Below are positions 36,814-45,993 of a stretch of 64,000 nucleotides of DNA, piece by piece. Position 1 is the stretch's first letter; every line of letters begins with the position of its first letter. Both the position numbers and the translations under genes were made by a program. The DNA comes from Methylicorpusculum oleiharenae (GTDB taxonomy: Bacteria; Pseudomonadota; Gammaproteobacteria; Methylococcales; Methylomonadaceae): contig NZ_WUTY02000001.1 in NCBI RefSeq assembly GCF_009828925.2, positions 1,270,492 to 1,334,491 of the forward strand, given 5' to 3'. The notes beneath the pieces are model-generated. The model was not told the origin of the DNA. It did not search any database and worked only from the letters and a program-made list of their open reading frames with translations.

Positions 36814-38360
36814 TTGCCGCCGGTTTTCCATTGCTTAGCTGTCTTATTCTTTTGCCTTTGCTGGGTGCTCTTGTTACAGGATTGTGTAAAGAGCTGAATT
36901 CGGCCAAACGAGTGGCCTTAGGGTTTGCCGTCATTGAGCTGATGATTGCGCTCTTTCTGGTGAGCGCATTTGATATCAATCAAGGCAGCCGTTTTCAGTG
37001 GGTTGAGCATTACGCATGGATACCCAGTCTCAACATTGATTTTATTGTGGGCGTAGATGGTATTTCTTTACTGTTTTTGCCTTTATCCGCCTTATTGACG
37101 GTATTAACGATTTTAGCTTCCTGGAATTCTGTCACGACACTGACTCGCTTTCATTTTGCGCTGCTGCTTGTTCTGGAAGGCATTACGCTAGGCGTTTTTA
37201 GCGCGTTGGATATGATGTTGTTTTTCCTGTTCTGGGAATTAACCCTGCCGCCGATTTTCTTTTTGATCGGCTTATGGGGCATGGGGCCGCATCGGCGCGC
37301 CGCCGCTCTTAAATACACGCTGTACATGCTTTTCGGTGGTGTCCCATTATTATTCGCCATTATCATGCTGGGCATGAATCATGCTGTTCATGCAGGCGGG
37401 CACATTCCTGAAGATTTGTCATTCAGCTTTCCCATTTTGCTGAGCACGCCGCTTCCTGAAAATTTACAGCCAGTCATTCTGCTGCTGCTTTTATTAGGTT
37501 TTGGCGTCAAAGCGCCATTGATTCCGTTTCATACCTGGCTACCTACGACAGCAATGGAAGCCCCGACGCAAATGACGGCATTATTGACAGGTTTAAAATT
37601 GGGTGTTTTCGGTATTCTCCGGTTTGCCTTGCCTTTGGCGCCTTCTGCGGCAATCGAATACAGCTGGATAATTGGAATACTCGGCGTCACCACGCTGATT
37701 TACGGCAGTCTGATTGCGATTAAGCAGACCAATTTAAGAAGTATTTTAGCTTATGCGAGTTTGAGTCATGTCGGCTTGGTCATCGTGGGTATTGCCGCTT
37801 TTAATATGCAGGGTATACAGGGCGCCATTTTTCAATTATTGAATTTTACGTTGATTGCCAGTTGTCTGATGCTGATGGCCGGTTTTATTCAGCACCGTAT
37901 TGGCAGCACGGAAATCATTCATCTTGGCGGTTTGGCCAAAACCATGCCCCGATTGGCAACGCTGTTCTTTTTATTCGCTTTTGCCAGTATCGGTGTGCCC
38001 GGTACCAGCGGTTTTCCGGCCGAATTATTGTTGTTCATTGGCGTACTCGATACTTATCCCAGTCTTGCGATTACGGCAATGCTGGGAGCCATTATCGGTG
38101 CAACCTATACCATTAACTTCATGAGGCGGGCCTTTTGGGGGCCTGTTGTCAATGCCGGTATAGTTGATGCGGATGATCTGAAAAGCCGTGAGCTGGCGAT
38201 ACTGTGCATTCCTGCCGTGCTCGTCTTGATCTTCGGGCTATTTCCAAATTTGATATTGAATATCCATTATCAAGCTGCCGAAAAATGGCTGCTTCAATTG
38301 AACAGTCCTGTTAAGGCCAAAATTATTGCACCCGATTCCCCGATTCGATCAAGTCAATAG
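36810..38360 (+). CDS. NuoM-like antiporter subunit, last gene of Dab-like operon
   Basis: A 516-residue NuoM-family protein. A GTG start (36810) overlaps the preceding stop and follows AGGAGA by eight bases. The key residues are intact: FWELTLPPIFFLIGLWG (Glu), FGVKAPLIPFHTWLP (Lys), LLTGLKLGVFG (second Lys). The discharge-side motif TNLRSILAYASLSHVG has Arg. It resembles complex I NuoM and the NdhD-type subunits of CO2-uptake complexes. It closes the five-gene operon. A weak GC stem with a T run ~50 bp after the stop may terminate transcription. Confidence 0.87.
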   Translation: MIAAGFPLLSCLILLPLLGALVTGLCKELNSAKRVALGFAVIELMIALFLVSAFDINQGSRFQWVEHYAWIPSLNIDFIVGVDGISLLFLPLSALLTVLTILASWNSVTTLTRFHFALLLVLEGITLGVFSALDMMLFFLFWELTLPPIFFLIGLWGMGPHRRAAALKYTLYMLFGGVPLLFAIIMLGMNHAVHAGGHIPEDLSFSFPILLSTPLPENLQPVILLLLLLGFGVKAPLIPFHTWLPTTAMEAPTQMTALLTGLKLGVFGILRFALPLAPSAAIEYSWIIGILGVTTLIYGSLIAIKQTNLRSILAYASLSHVGLVIVGIAAFNMQGIQGAIFQLLNFTLIASCLMLMAGFIQHRIGSTEIIHLGGLAKTMPRLATLFFLFAFASIGVPGTSGFPAELLLFIGVLDTYPSLAITAMLGAIIGATYTINFMRRAFWGPVVNAGIVDADDLKSRELAILCIPAVLVLIFGLFPNLILNIHYQAAEKWLLQLNSPVKAKIIAPDSPIRSSQ

Positions 38361-38670
38361 CTTAAAGTTTTAAATTTTGGACCTTCTGGTACAGGAGTTT
38401 AAGGCCCCGAATTTTTTTATAAAGGGTGTGGGCTTTTTTCTTGCCGGTGAAAGCGGATATAATGGGCTTTGTTGCATTTAAATCAAAAATGATGTTTTAT
38501 TTCCACTAATTCTTGATTAAAATAGTCAGGAATTATCTTCCTGGCTAATGGTCTTATTTTCGTCATTACACCGCTTATGGGCTTTTCTATAAGTCAGGCA
38601 AAGTTAAACGCAGTTCAGAATAGACGGAAGCATTCCACAGTCCTTCCGAATCCAGAGATGAGGTTAAAAC
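38361..38670 (+). other. Non-coding region between Dab-like and rnf operons
   Basis: 310 bp without a gene. An early GGCCCC...GGGTGTGGGCTTTTTT (about 38401-38438) could be a weak terminator. The rest is AT-rich and should carry the rnf promoter, which I cannot place precisely. Confidence 0.35.
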
Positions 38671-39252
38671 ATGAAAGACTATTTAATTATTTTGGTAAGT
38701 ACCATCCTGGTTAATAATTTTGTACTGGTCAAATTTTTAGGATTATGTCCCTTTATGGGGGTTTCCAGAAAGCTTGAGACGGCTCTGGGTATGGGCTTTG
38801 CCACTACGTTTGTACTGACCCTGTCTTCAGTATGCAGCTATCTGGCGAATGAGTATTTGTTGATTCCTTTGGAATTGCAGTATTTAAGAACCATTACCTT
38901 CATTGTCGTCATCGCGTTTGTCGTTCAATTTACCGAACTGGTTGTCCACAAAACCAGTCCCATGCTCTATCAGGTGTTAGGTATCTATTTGCCCCTGATT
39001 ACCACAAATTGCGCAGTACTTGGCGTAGCCCTGCTTAACGTGCAGGCACAAAATGGATTTCTTCAATCGGCATTGTATGGCTTTGGCGCTGCGGTAGGGT
39101 TTTCAATGGTGTTGACGCTGTTTTCAACAATTCGTGAAAAAATTGAGGTGGCCGATGTGCCGGTTCCGTTTAAAGGTAATGCCATTTCGCTCATTACGGC
39201 TGGATTGATGTCTATGGCGTTTATGGGCTTTTCCGGTCTGGTCAGAGTCTAG
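38671..39252 (+). CDS. rnfA: Rnf complex subunit A
   Basis: A 193-residue integral membrane protein, the same length as E. coli RsxA. It is highly characteristic: [20 protein letters not shown] with the conserved Cys, and [14 protein letters not shown] with the second. Together with RnfE it holds the intramembrane iron-sulfur site of this ferredoxin:NAD oxidoreductase ion pump. It is the first gene of rnfABCDGE-nth, preceded by GAGATGAGG. In an aerobic methanotroph the complex probably drives reduced ferredoxin supply, for example for nitrogen fixation, or SoxR reduction; this is inference. Confidence 0.97.
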   Translation: MKDYLIILVSTILVNNFVLVKFLGLCPFMGVSRKLETALGMGFATTFVLTLSSVCSYLANEYLLIPLELQYLRTITFIVVIAFVVQFTELVVHKTSPMLYQVLGIYLPLITTNCAVLGVALLNVQAQNGFLQSALYGFGAAVGFSMVLTLFSTIREKIEVADVPVPFKGNAISLITAGLMSMAFMGFSGLVRV

Positions 39253-39359
39253 TTTTTCAGGAAAGCAATAAAAAAAGGATTGCACGGGTCTAATCCGAAG
39301 TTTTAAAGATGCCAGCGCGGTCTGGGTAGTTTGCAACCGATCATTTAGAACACAATAAA

Positions 39360-39893
39360 ATGATACTTATAATTTGCGCGACATTTGCAGTTTTTGGTGT
39401 GGTGCTGGGTTTCTCGGCAGTTTATTTCAAGGTTCAAGGAAATCCTATTGTCGATAAAATTGAGGCGATATTGCCCCAAACACAATGCGGGCAATGCAGT
39501 TATCCAGGATGCAGACCTTATGCCGAAGCCATCGCGTTGGGAGAGGCGGATATCAATCAATGTCCGCCCGGTGGTCAGGACGGCATCAATGCTCTGGCTG
39601 ATTTGCTGGGCCTGGAAGCCAAGACTTTGAACGATGAATTTGGCGCAGTCAAGCCAAAAAGTGTCGCCGTGATTATCGAAAAGGACTGTATTGGCTGCAC
39701 AAAATGTATTCAGGCTTGTCCTGTGGACGCCATTTTGGGATCCGCGAAAATGATGCATACCGTTATTGCCAATGAATGTACCGGCTGTGAGCTTTGTGTG
39801 GCGCCTTGCCCGGTAGACTGCATTGTCATGGAGCCGATTGAACAAACTATCAGTACTTGGCAGTGGCCGGAGCCGGAAAGAAAATATGCTTAA
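39360..39893 (+). CDS. rnfB: Rnf complex subunit B
   Basis: A 177-residue ferredoxin-type subunit. An N-terminal membrane helix ([19 protein letters not shown]) is followed by the four-Cys RnfB motif ([16 protein letters not shown] ... C) and two [4Fe-4S] motifs, [15 protein letters not shown] and [15 protein letters not shown]. It passes electrons between ferredoxin and RnfC/D. A 107-bp gap separates it from rnfA, and its 3' end overlaps rnfC by 8 bp. Confidence 0.97.
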   Translation: MILIICATFAVFGVVLGFSAVYFKVQGNPIVDKIEAILPQTQCGQCSYPGCRPYAEAIALGEADINQCPPGGQDGINALADLLGLEAKTLNDEFGAVKPKSVAVIIEKDCIGCTKCIQACPVDAILGSAKMMHTVIANECTGCELCVAPCPVDCIVMEPIEQTISTWQWPEPERKYA

Positions 39894-41373
39894 CTTAGCG
39901 CGATTTCATGGCGGATTGCACCTGCCCAACAACAAGGAATTATCCAATCAGGCGCCTTTGCGTCAGGCAAGCATTCCTAAAAAGCTGGTTTATCCGTTGA
40001 TGCAGCGGCAAGGCGTTACTGTAGATCCCAAGATTCAGGTGGGGGAGCGGGTGTTGCGGGGGCAAGTCATCGCTTATTCCGATCATCCGCTTGCAACACC
40101 CGTTCATGCGGCCAGTTCCGGCGTGATAGAGGCTATTGAAGAGCGCTTGATACCCCATCCTTCCGGAATGGCTGATCTTTGTATCGTCATCGCCACCGAT
40201 GGCTTGGATGAAAGTCTGGTAACTCAAGGAGTTGCCGATTTCAGGAGCCAGGACCCTGCGTCAATCCGCACGGCGATTAAAAATGCCGGTATCGTCGGCT
40301 TGGGCGGTGCTGCTTTTCCCACGTCGATAAAACTCAATCCCGGTCCGCAAAGAAAGCTCGATACCTTGCTTTTAAACGGTGCGGAATGTGAGCCTTACAT
40401 TACCTGTGATGATTGCCTGATGCAGAATCAACCGGAGTCGGTGCTTGTCGGAGCCCAGATTTTGCTGCATTCACTTCATATAGAGCGCTGTATCGTCGCT
40501 ATCGAAGATCATATGAAGCGTGCTTATGCCCGGCTTACCCAGGTAGTCGCTGCGTTAAATGACCCGCGCATAATCGTTGTTCAGGTGCCGGCTATTTATC
40601 CTACCGGTGGAGAGAAACAGCTGATCAAGGTTGTGACGGGTAAGGAAACACCCTCAGGAGGGATTCCTGCCGACATCGGTGTGTTATGCGTGAATGTCGG
40701 TACAGCATCGGCGGTTTATGATGCGGTTTGTAATGGAAAGCCGCTGACCGAGCGAGTGATAACCGTCACCGGCCGTGGAGTAAAAGAGCCGCAAAACAGG
40801 TATGTCCGCATCGGTACGCCGATCAGCGAACTCATCGAGCAATGTGGCGGCTACACTGAGCATGTCGAACGCTTGATCATGGGCGGGCCGATGATGGGCT
40901 TCGCCTTACCCGATGACGAAATTGCTGTCGTCAAGGCGACCAATTGTATATTAGCCGGAACCGCTGCCGATATTAACACCGGCAAGCAGGCCATGCCCTG
41001 TATTCGTTGTGGCGATTGCGCCAAAGCCTGCCCTGTAGATTTGCTCCCGCAGCAATTGTATTGGCATAGCCGTGCCGGTAACCTAGACAAGTGTAAAGAA
41101 TTCAGTTTGTTTGATTGTATTGAATGCGGCTGCTGTGAAGTGGTTTGCCCGAGTCATATTCCTCTGGTGCAATATTACCGGTCTGCAAAAAGTAAAGTGA
41201 TTGCCAAAGCTAAAGAGGCTGAAAAGGCTGCTGTTGCCAAGCGGCGCCATGACATGCATCTGGAACGCAAAGCCAAAGAGCAGGCTGAAAAAGCCGAGCG
41301 TGCCAGATTGAAAAAAGAAGCTTTAGCAAAAGTTAAGCAAGCCAATGCAGAGAAAGAGGGAGTGACTCAATGA
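39886..41373 (+). CDS. rnfC: Rnf complex subunit C
   Basis: 495 residues from the ATG at 39886, inside the end of rnfB with GGAAAG before it; longer in-frame starts would run through rnf[12 protein letters not shown] opens the protein. The NADH/FMN-binding Rossmann-like region includes [15 protein letters not shown] and [12 protein letters not shown]. Two [4Fe-4S] motifs are [14 protein letters not shown] and [14 protein letters not shown]. The tail after ~residue 430 is a Lys/Ala/Glu-rich coiled coil of moderate length, as in gammaproteobacterial RnfC. It is the NADH-interacting subunit. Confidence 0.96.
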   Translation: MLNLARFHGGLHLPNNKELSNQAPLRQASIPKKLVYPLMQRQGVTVDPKIQVGERVLRGQVIAYSDHPLATPVHAASSGVIEAIEERLIPHPSGMADLCIVIATDGLDESLVTQGVADFRSQDPASIRTAIKNAGIVGLGGAAFPTSIKLNPGPQRKLDTLLLNGAECEPYITCDDCLMQNQPESVLVGAQILLHSLHIERCIVAIEDHMKRAYARLTQVVAALNDPRIIVVQVPAIYPTGGEKQLIKVVTGKETPSGGIPADIGVLCVNVGTASAVYDAVCNGKPLTERVITVTGRGVKEPQNRYVRIGTPISELIEQCGGYTEHVERLIMGGPMMGFALPDDEIAVVKATNCILAGTAADINTGKQAMPCIRCGDCAKACPVDLLPQQLYWHSRAGNLDKCKEFSLFDCIECGCCEVVCPSHIPLVQYYRSAKSKVIAKAKEAEKAAVAKRRHDMHLERKAKEQAEKAERARLKKEALAKVKQANAEKEGVTQ

Positions 41374-42401
41374 AGTTTTCCACGGCGTTATCGCCGCATG
41401 TGCAACCGGTCAACAGCGTCACCCGTGTCATGTTTGAGGTCATTGTTGCTCTGGTTCCGGGTGTTATTGCCCTGGTCTGGTTTTTTGGTCTGGGCGTTCT
41501 GATTAATGTGGTTCTGGCTGTTATTACCGCTTTGATGGCCGAGTCGTTGGTTCTGTTGGTGCGAGGGCGGCCGGTGTGGGTCAGTCTTAAAGACTTGAGT
41601 GCAGTTGTAACGGCGGTGCTTTTGGCTATTTCCTTACCGGCTATTGCGCCTTGGTGGGTGACGGTGACCGGCATCCTGTTTGCCATTGTCATTGCCAAGC
41701 ATTTATACGGGGGCTTAGGTTATAACCCGTTTAATCCGGCGATGGTCGGGTATGTGTTTTTATTGGTTTCTTTTCCTCTGCCGATGACCTCCTGGCCAGC
41801 AGTGGCAGGGCTGGGCACTATGACGCTGAATTTTCAGGATATTGCTCAACTGATATTCTTTGAGCGGATCCCAGAGAATGCCGATTATGATGCTTTAACC
41901 ATGGCGACGCCTTTGGATGCATTAAAAACCCAGTTGAGTTTACAAAAAACGGTATTGGAAGCTCAATCGGGTGCTGTATTCGGCTATTTGGCGGGAAAAG
42001 GATGGGAGTGGGTGTCCCTGGCTTATCTGTTGGGCGGGCTTTGGTTAATGGTACGTAAAATCATAAATTGGCATATACCGGTCGGGCTTATTTTAGGCAT
42101 CTCGGTAATTTCCGGAATTTGCTATCTGATTGATGCGCAGCTGTATGCGCCTCCGGTGTTTCATCTGTTTGCGGGGGCGACCATGCTGGGTGCCTTTTTT
42201 ATCGCGACAGATCCTGTCACTGCGGCGACCACTGTAAAAGGCCGCTTGATTTACGGGATGATGATCGGTGTGCTGGTTTATATCATCAGGGTCTGGGGCG
42301 GGTATCCGGATGCGGTTGCCTTCTCGGTGTTGCTGGCCAATCTTGCTGCCCCAGCGCTGGATTATTTCACTAAACCTCGCGTATTCGGACACCGGGCATG
42401 A
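41370..42401 (+). CDS. rnfD: Rnf complex subunit D
   Basis: A 343-residue membrane subunit with a covalently attached FMN. The flavin attachment segment FAGATMLGAFFIATDPVTAATT is present (Thr in the GAT motif), together with GGLGYNPFNPAMVGY, which is conserved in RnfD/NqrB. About nine hydrophobic helices. Overlaps rnfC and rnfG by 4 bp each, indicating tight translational coupling. Confidence 0.96.
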   Translation: MKFSTALSPHVQPVNSVTRVMFEVIVALVPGVIALVWFFGLGVLINVVLAVITALMAESLVLLVRGRPVWVSLKDLSAVVTAVLLAISLPAIAPWWVTVTGILFAIVIAKHLYGGLGYNPFNPAMVGYVFLLVSFPLPMTSWPAVAGLGTMTLNFQDIAQLIFFERIPENADYDALTMATPLDALKTQLSLQKTVLEAQSGAVFGYLAGKGWEWVSLAYLLGGLWLMVRKIINWHIPVGLILGISVISGICYLIDAQLYAPPVFHLFAGATMLGAFFIATDPVTAATTVKGRLIYGMMIGVLVYIIRVWGGYPDAVAFSVLLANLAAPALDYFTKPRVFGHRA

Positions 42402-43036
42402 ATGAAACACTGAATAAAATCGTCATTTCAGCGGTAGCGCTTGGTGCATTTTCAATTCTTGGTTTGGGACTGGTTGCACTGATATCCAGTGCTACAGAAG
42501 ATAAAATCGCGATGAACGAAAGGCAATCGTTGTTGCAGGGTCTTAAGCAACTGGTGCCGGAGAACTTGTACGACAATGATATTGTTGCTGACCACATAAT
42601 GGTAAGCGATCTTAATGCGCACCTTAAAACGCCTACGGCCATTTACCGGGCTAGAAAAAATGGCCAGCCTATTGCTGCAGTCATTACCGCGATTGCTCCG
42701 GATGGTTATAGCGGCGATATAAAATTGCTGGTCGGCGTTTTAGAGGATGGAACCCTCTCCGGTGTAAGAGTCGTGGGGCATAAAGAAACCCCCGGACTGG
42801 GTGATAAAATAGAATCATCACGAAGCGACTGGATTTTGTCATTTAGCGGCAAATCGTTAATCAATCTTACTGACCAGGAATGGGCAGTAAAAAGAGATGG
42901 TGGCGTGTTTGATCAATTTGCAGGTGCCACCATCACGCCCAGGGCGGTAGTCAACAGAGTCAAGCTGACGCTGCAGTATTTTAAACAAAATAAAGAAAAG
43001 ATATTTTCTTTATCCGAAACGGCAGGTAAAGACTAA
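42398..43036 (+). CDS. rnfG: Rnf complex subunit G
   Basis: A 212-residue periplasmic flavoprotein with one N-terminal membrane helix. The FMN-attachment motif reads FAGATITPRAVVNRVK, with the flavinylated Thr in GATIT. The GHKETPGLGDKIE segment is also conserved in RnfG/NqrC. It overlaps both neighbouring genes in the operon. Confidence 0.96.
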   Translation: MNETLNKIVISAVALGAFSILGLGLVALISSATEDKIAMNERQSLLQGLKQLVPENLYDNDIVADHIMVSDLNAHLKTPTAIYRARKNGQPIAAVITAIAPDGYSGDIKLLVGVLEDGTLSGVRVVGHKETPGLGDKIESSRSDWILSFSGKSLINLTDQEWAVKRDGGVFDQFAGATITPRAVVNRVKLTLQYFKQNKEKIFSLSETAGKD

Positions 43037-43725
43037 TGTTTTCCGAATACAGCAAAATAGCTAAAGAAGGGTTGTGGTTTAACAATCAGGCATTTGTCGC
43101 CTTGTTGGGCTTATGCCCCTTGCTGGCCGTAAGCAATACGGTGATCAATGGCTTGGGTCTGGGTCTGGCGACCGCATTAACGCTGATGTTGACGGGGAGT
43201 GCAATATCATTGATACGCAAAATTACGCCTTCGGAAGTTCGATTGCCGATTTTTGTCTTGGTGATTGCGTGCGTGGTTACGATTATCGAATTGGCAATGA
43301 ACGCGTGGTTTTTTGATCTTTATAAAATTCTGGGTATTTTTATTTCATTGATTGTGACCAATTGCTCCGTCATTGGCCGAGCAGAGGCTTTTGCTTCCAA
43401 GCATAGCGTTCCAAAAGCCATGATGGACGGCTTGTTTATAGGCCTTGGTTTTACGTTTGCCCTGACTTTGTTGGGCAGTTTAAGAGAGATTATCGGCTCC
43501 GGAACGTTTTTAGCCGGTGCCGATTTGATGTTTGGACCAGCTGCAAAAGAGTGGAAAATCATTGTGATTGATGATTATTCCGGTGTTCTGCTGGCTATAT
43601 TGCCTCCTGGCGCTTTTATCGGTTTGGGTTTTTTAATTGCTTTGAAGAATGTCATCGACGCTAAATTCAAGCAAAGAAAACCGGCCATTGAAGCGATTCC
43701 GGTTCAGGTGATCGCTGAATCTTGA
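43036..43725 (+). CDS. rnfE: Rnf complex subunit E
   Basis: A 229-residue membrane protein, homologue and partner of RnfA. It has FVALLGLCPLLAVSNTVINGLGLG and LIVTNCSVIGRAEAFASKH, with the two conserved Cys that form the intramembrane Fe-S site. PPGAFIGLGFLIALKN at the end is typical. Its stop overlaps the TTG start of nth. Confidence 0.96.
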   Translation: MFSEYSKIAKEGLWFNNQAFVALLGLCPLLAVSNTVINGLGLGLATALTLMLTGSAISLIRKITPSEVRLPIFVLVIACVVTIIELAMNAWFFDLYKILGIFISLIVTNCSVIGRAEAFASKHSVPKAMMDGLFIGLGFTFALTLLGSLREIIGSGTFLAGADLMFGPAAKEWKIIVIDDYSGVLLAILPPGAFIGLGFLIALKNVIDAKFKQRKPAIEAIPVQVIAES

Positions 43726-44357
43726 ACAAGATAAAACGTCAGGCCATTTTCGACAGGTTAGCTGAAGCAATACCCGAACCGACGACAGAACTGGTCTATG
43801 CGACACCTTTTGAACTGTTGATCGCAGTGGTCTTGTCGGCGCAGGCAACAGATAAAAGCGTGAACAAGGCCACATTAAAGTTATTTGCTGTCGCGAATTC
43901 ACCTGAAGCTATTCTGGCTTTAGGTGAGGAGGGTCTCAAAAATTTTATTAAAACCATTGGTTTGTTCAACAGTAAAGCTCGCAATATCATCCAGTTATGT
44001 CAGCAGTTAATTGATCAACATCATGGCTCCGTGCCGGAAACGCGTGTCGAATTAGAGGCCTTGCCGGGTGTGGGTAGAAAAACGGCCAATGTTGTTCTCA
44101 ATACCGCTTTTGGCCATAAAACTATTGCCGTAGATACGCACATTTTTCGCGTTTCCAATCGAACGAAAATTGCGCCGGGTAAAACGGTGCTTGAGGTTGA
44201 AAAAGGGCTTGAAAAATGGGTTTCAGATAAGCATAAAAAAGATGCGCATCATCTGTTAATTCTCCATGGGCGCTATACCTGCGCCGCTCGTAAGCCAAGG
44301 TGCCAGAGCTGCGTCATTGCGGATCTGTGTGAATTTGAGGAAAAAACGCCTGATTAA
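43722..44357 (+). CDS. nth: Endonuclease III
   Basis: A 211-residue DNA glycosylase/AP lyase for oxidised pyrimidines. The catalytic Lys120 (LPGVGRKTANVVLN) and Asp138 (IAVDTHIFRVSNR) have the same numbers as in E. coli Nth. The C-terminal Cys set C-x6-C-x2-C-x5-C (CAARKPRCQSCVIADLC) binds the [4Fe-4S] cluster. It starts with TTG overlapping rnfE, the usual place for nth in gammaproteobacterial rnf operons. Confidence 0.97.
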   Translation: MNKIKRQAIFDRLAEAIPEPTTELVYATPFELLIAVVLSAQATDKSVNKATLKLFAVANSPEAILALGEEGLKNFIKTIGLFNSKARNIIQLCQQLIDQHHGSVPETRVELEALPGVGRKTANVVLNTAFGHKTIAVDTHIFRVSNRTKIAPGKTVLEVEKGLEKWVSDKHKKDAHHLLILHGRYTCAARKPRCQSCVIADLCEFEEKTPD

Positions 44358-44531
44358 TGGTATTGTTACGCGCGAATCCGATGGCTTTTCAGGAACTCTT
44401 ATTAGTCAGCAGGGTCACACATACGGATTATCGAAACAGCCGCATGTTCATTGCCGGTTCATGAGGTCACACTAATATCTGATTCAGAGCCGATTGGCTT
44501 ATCTACAACAAAACACACCGAGATATACACT

Positions 44532-44921
44532 ATGAAAAAAAATACTAAATCACCTTTAGCCGCTGCGTTAGGTTCCGCTGTAATTTCTAGTCTGGCTATG
44601 ACAGCTGTTCATGCAGAAGCCAATCCATTTGGTGCACAAGAACTTTCTTCAGGTTATATGCAAGTTGCAGAAATGGCATGCGGCGAAGGGATGAAAATGG
44701 AAAAACCAAAAACACCCGAAGGCGCTTGTGCCGGTAAGAAAACCGAAAAAGCAGCTGAAACAAAAGCAAAAGAAGCGGCATGCGGCGAAGGCAAATGTGG
44801 CGCGATGATGGATGGCGATAAAATGAAAAAAGGCATGGAAGGAACCTGCGGCGATATGATGAAAGGTAAGGAAGGCAGCTGCGGCGACACTGTCAAAAAA
44901 GATAAGGCGGCTGGACAATAA
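44532..44921 (+). CDS. hvfA: HvfA-type RiPP metallophore precursor
   Basis: 129 residues from the ATG at 44532; a longer frame has no ribosome-binding site and would spoil the signal peptide. The signal peptide ends at AVHA (residue 28). NPFGAQELSSGYMQVA is the conserved leader of HvfA-family precursors. The remaining tail is Lys/Glu/Met/Gly-rich with six Cys at 50, 66, 84, 89, 106 and 117. Most are in xxCGxx settings, including one EGKCG, the motif whose Cys is converted to an oxazolone/thioamide group in related precursors. It is followed by an MNIO maturase and a DUF2063 partner. The product is probably an exported copper-binding or buffering peptide. Confidence 0.85.
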   Translation: MKKNTKSPLAAALGSAVISSLAMTAVHAEANPFGAQELSSGYMQVAEMACGEGMKMEKPKTPEGACAGKKTEKAAETKAKEAACGEGKCGAMMDGDKMKKGMEGTCGDMMKGKEGSCGDTVKKDKAAGQ

Positions 44922-44944
44922 TCAGATATCCAGTGCTTTAATGT

Positions 44945-44973
44945 TAAGGAGAGTTGCCAACAAGCTCTCCTTA
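44945..44973 (+). terminator. Hairpin between hvfA and hvfB
   Basis: A perfect 9-bp stem TAAGGAGAG / CTCTCCTTA with an 11-nt loop, 23 bp after the hvfA stop. No T run follows. It may act as an mRNA stabiliser or partial attenuator, so that precursor mRNA exceeds maturase mRNA. Confidence 0.5.
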
Positions 44974-45140
44974 CAAATTATTTTCGTATCTGCTCACTCT
45001 CCCCAGTTTATAGGGTGTAGGTATTTGATTTCAAAGGACGCATGAATAATGCCCTGTTGCAGAAGTCTTTTCAATCAATGACCGACACCCTCTATTCCAA
45101 GCGGGCGAGTAGCTACTTATTTTCCAAGATTTAGTGCAAT

Positions 45141-45992
45141 ATGATCACCAGACAATTTCCAGTATCGGGTGCCGGTCTAGGTCTGAGAAGAGCATTTCTG
45201 GCTGAAATAGCAGAAAATCCTCCCTCTGAAATAGGCTTTTATGAAGTTGCGCCGGAAAACTGGATCACTCTGGGCGGCAAATTAGCCAAACAATTCCGGT
45301 CCATGACCGAACGGTTTAAATTTGTTTGTCATGGGCTCTCTCTCTCGCTAGGCAGCACCGATGCCCTGGATGAAGTTTTTGTTCGTGATCTGAAGCAGTT
45401 TATGGCCGAACACGGCATCAGTTTCTATAGCGAGCATTTAAGCTATTGCAGCCAAGGTGGCCACTTATATGACTTGATGCCTATACCGTTTACCGATGAA
45501 GCGGTCCACCATGTCGCCTCGCGTATAAAACGTGTACAGGACATTCTTGAACAGAAAATAGCCGTTGAAAATGTTTCTTATTATGCCGCTCCCGGTCAGG
45601 AGATGTCTGAAATCGATTTTTTTAACAGGGTTGTCGAAGAAGCCGATTGTGACATTTTGCTGGATTTGAATAATATTTATGTCAACAGTGTCAATCACGG
45701 CTACGATGCTGAAAGTTTTTTGAGAGCCATCCCTTCGGACCGAATTGCCTATGCGCACATTGCCGGCCATTATGTTGAGGATCACGACTTTTTGGTGGAT
45801 ACCCATGGTGCGGCCGTAATTGATCCGGTCTGGCAGTTGTTGGGTAAAGCCTATGAATTGTTTGGTGTGTTTCCCACCTTGCTGGAACGAGATTTTAATA
45901 TCCCGCCGATGCCGGAATTATTGAATGAAGTGGCAACCATCAGGGCAATTCAAAACGCCTGGGCACAGCAGCATCAACTTCAGACAGCCTGA
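45141..45992 (+). CDS. hvfB: HvfB-type MNIO maturase (DUF692)
   Basis: A 283-residue multinuclear non-heme iron oxidative enzyme of the DUF692 (MbnB-like) family. It uses two or three iron ions to convert precursor Cys residues to oxazolone/thioamide-type groups. Ligand candidates run in family order: His64 (CHGLSLSLGS), Glu98-His99 (YSEHLSY), Glu143-Asn144 (VENVSYY), Asp175/Asn177 (LLDLNNIYVN), His186, His206 and His210 (AHIAGH), His222 (DTHG) and Glu249 (ERDFNIP). It starts 220 bp after hvfA, and hvfC follows within 1 bp. The pairing with an HvfA-type precursor makes this assignment better than a generic bufferin maturase. Confidence 0.93.
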   Translation: MITRQFPVSGAGLGLRRAFLAEIAENPPSEIGFYEVAPENWITLGGKLAKQFRSMTERFKFVCHGLSLSLGSTDALDEVFVRDLKQFMAEHGISFYSEHLSYCSQGGHLYDLMPIPFTDEAVHHVASRIKRVQDILEQKIAVENVSYYAAPGQEMSEIDFFNRVVEEADCDILLDLNNIYVNSVNHGYDAESFLRAIPSDRIAYAHIAGHYVEDHDFLVDTHGAAVIDPVWQLLGKAYELFGVFPTLLERDFNIPPMPELLNEVATIRAIQNAWAQQHQLQTA

Positions 45993-45993
45993 A

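Noticed and set aside
44649-44918. Long antisense frames opposite hvfA
   Set aside because: They mirror the low-complexity GAA/AAA codon use of the precursor and are Phe/His/Ala-rich without a ribosome-binding site.
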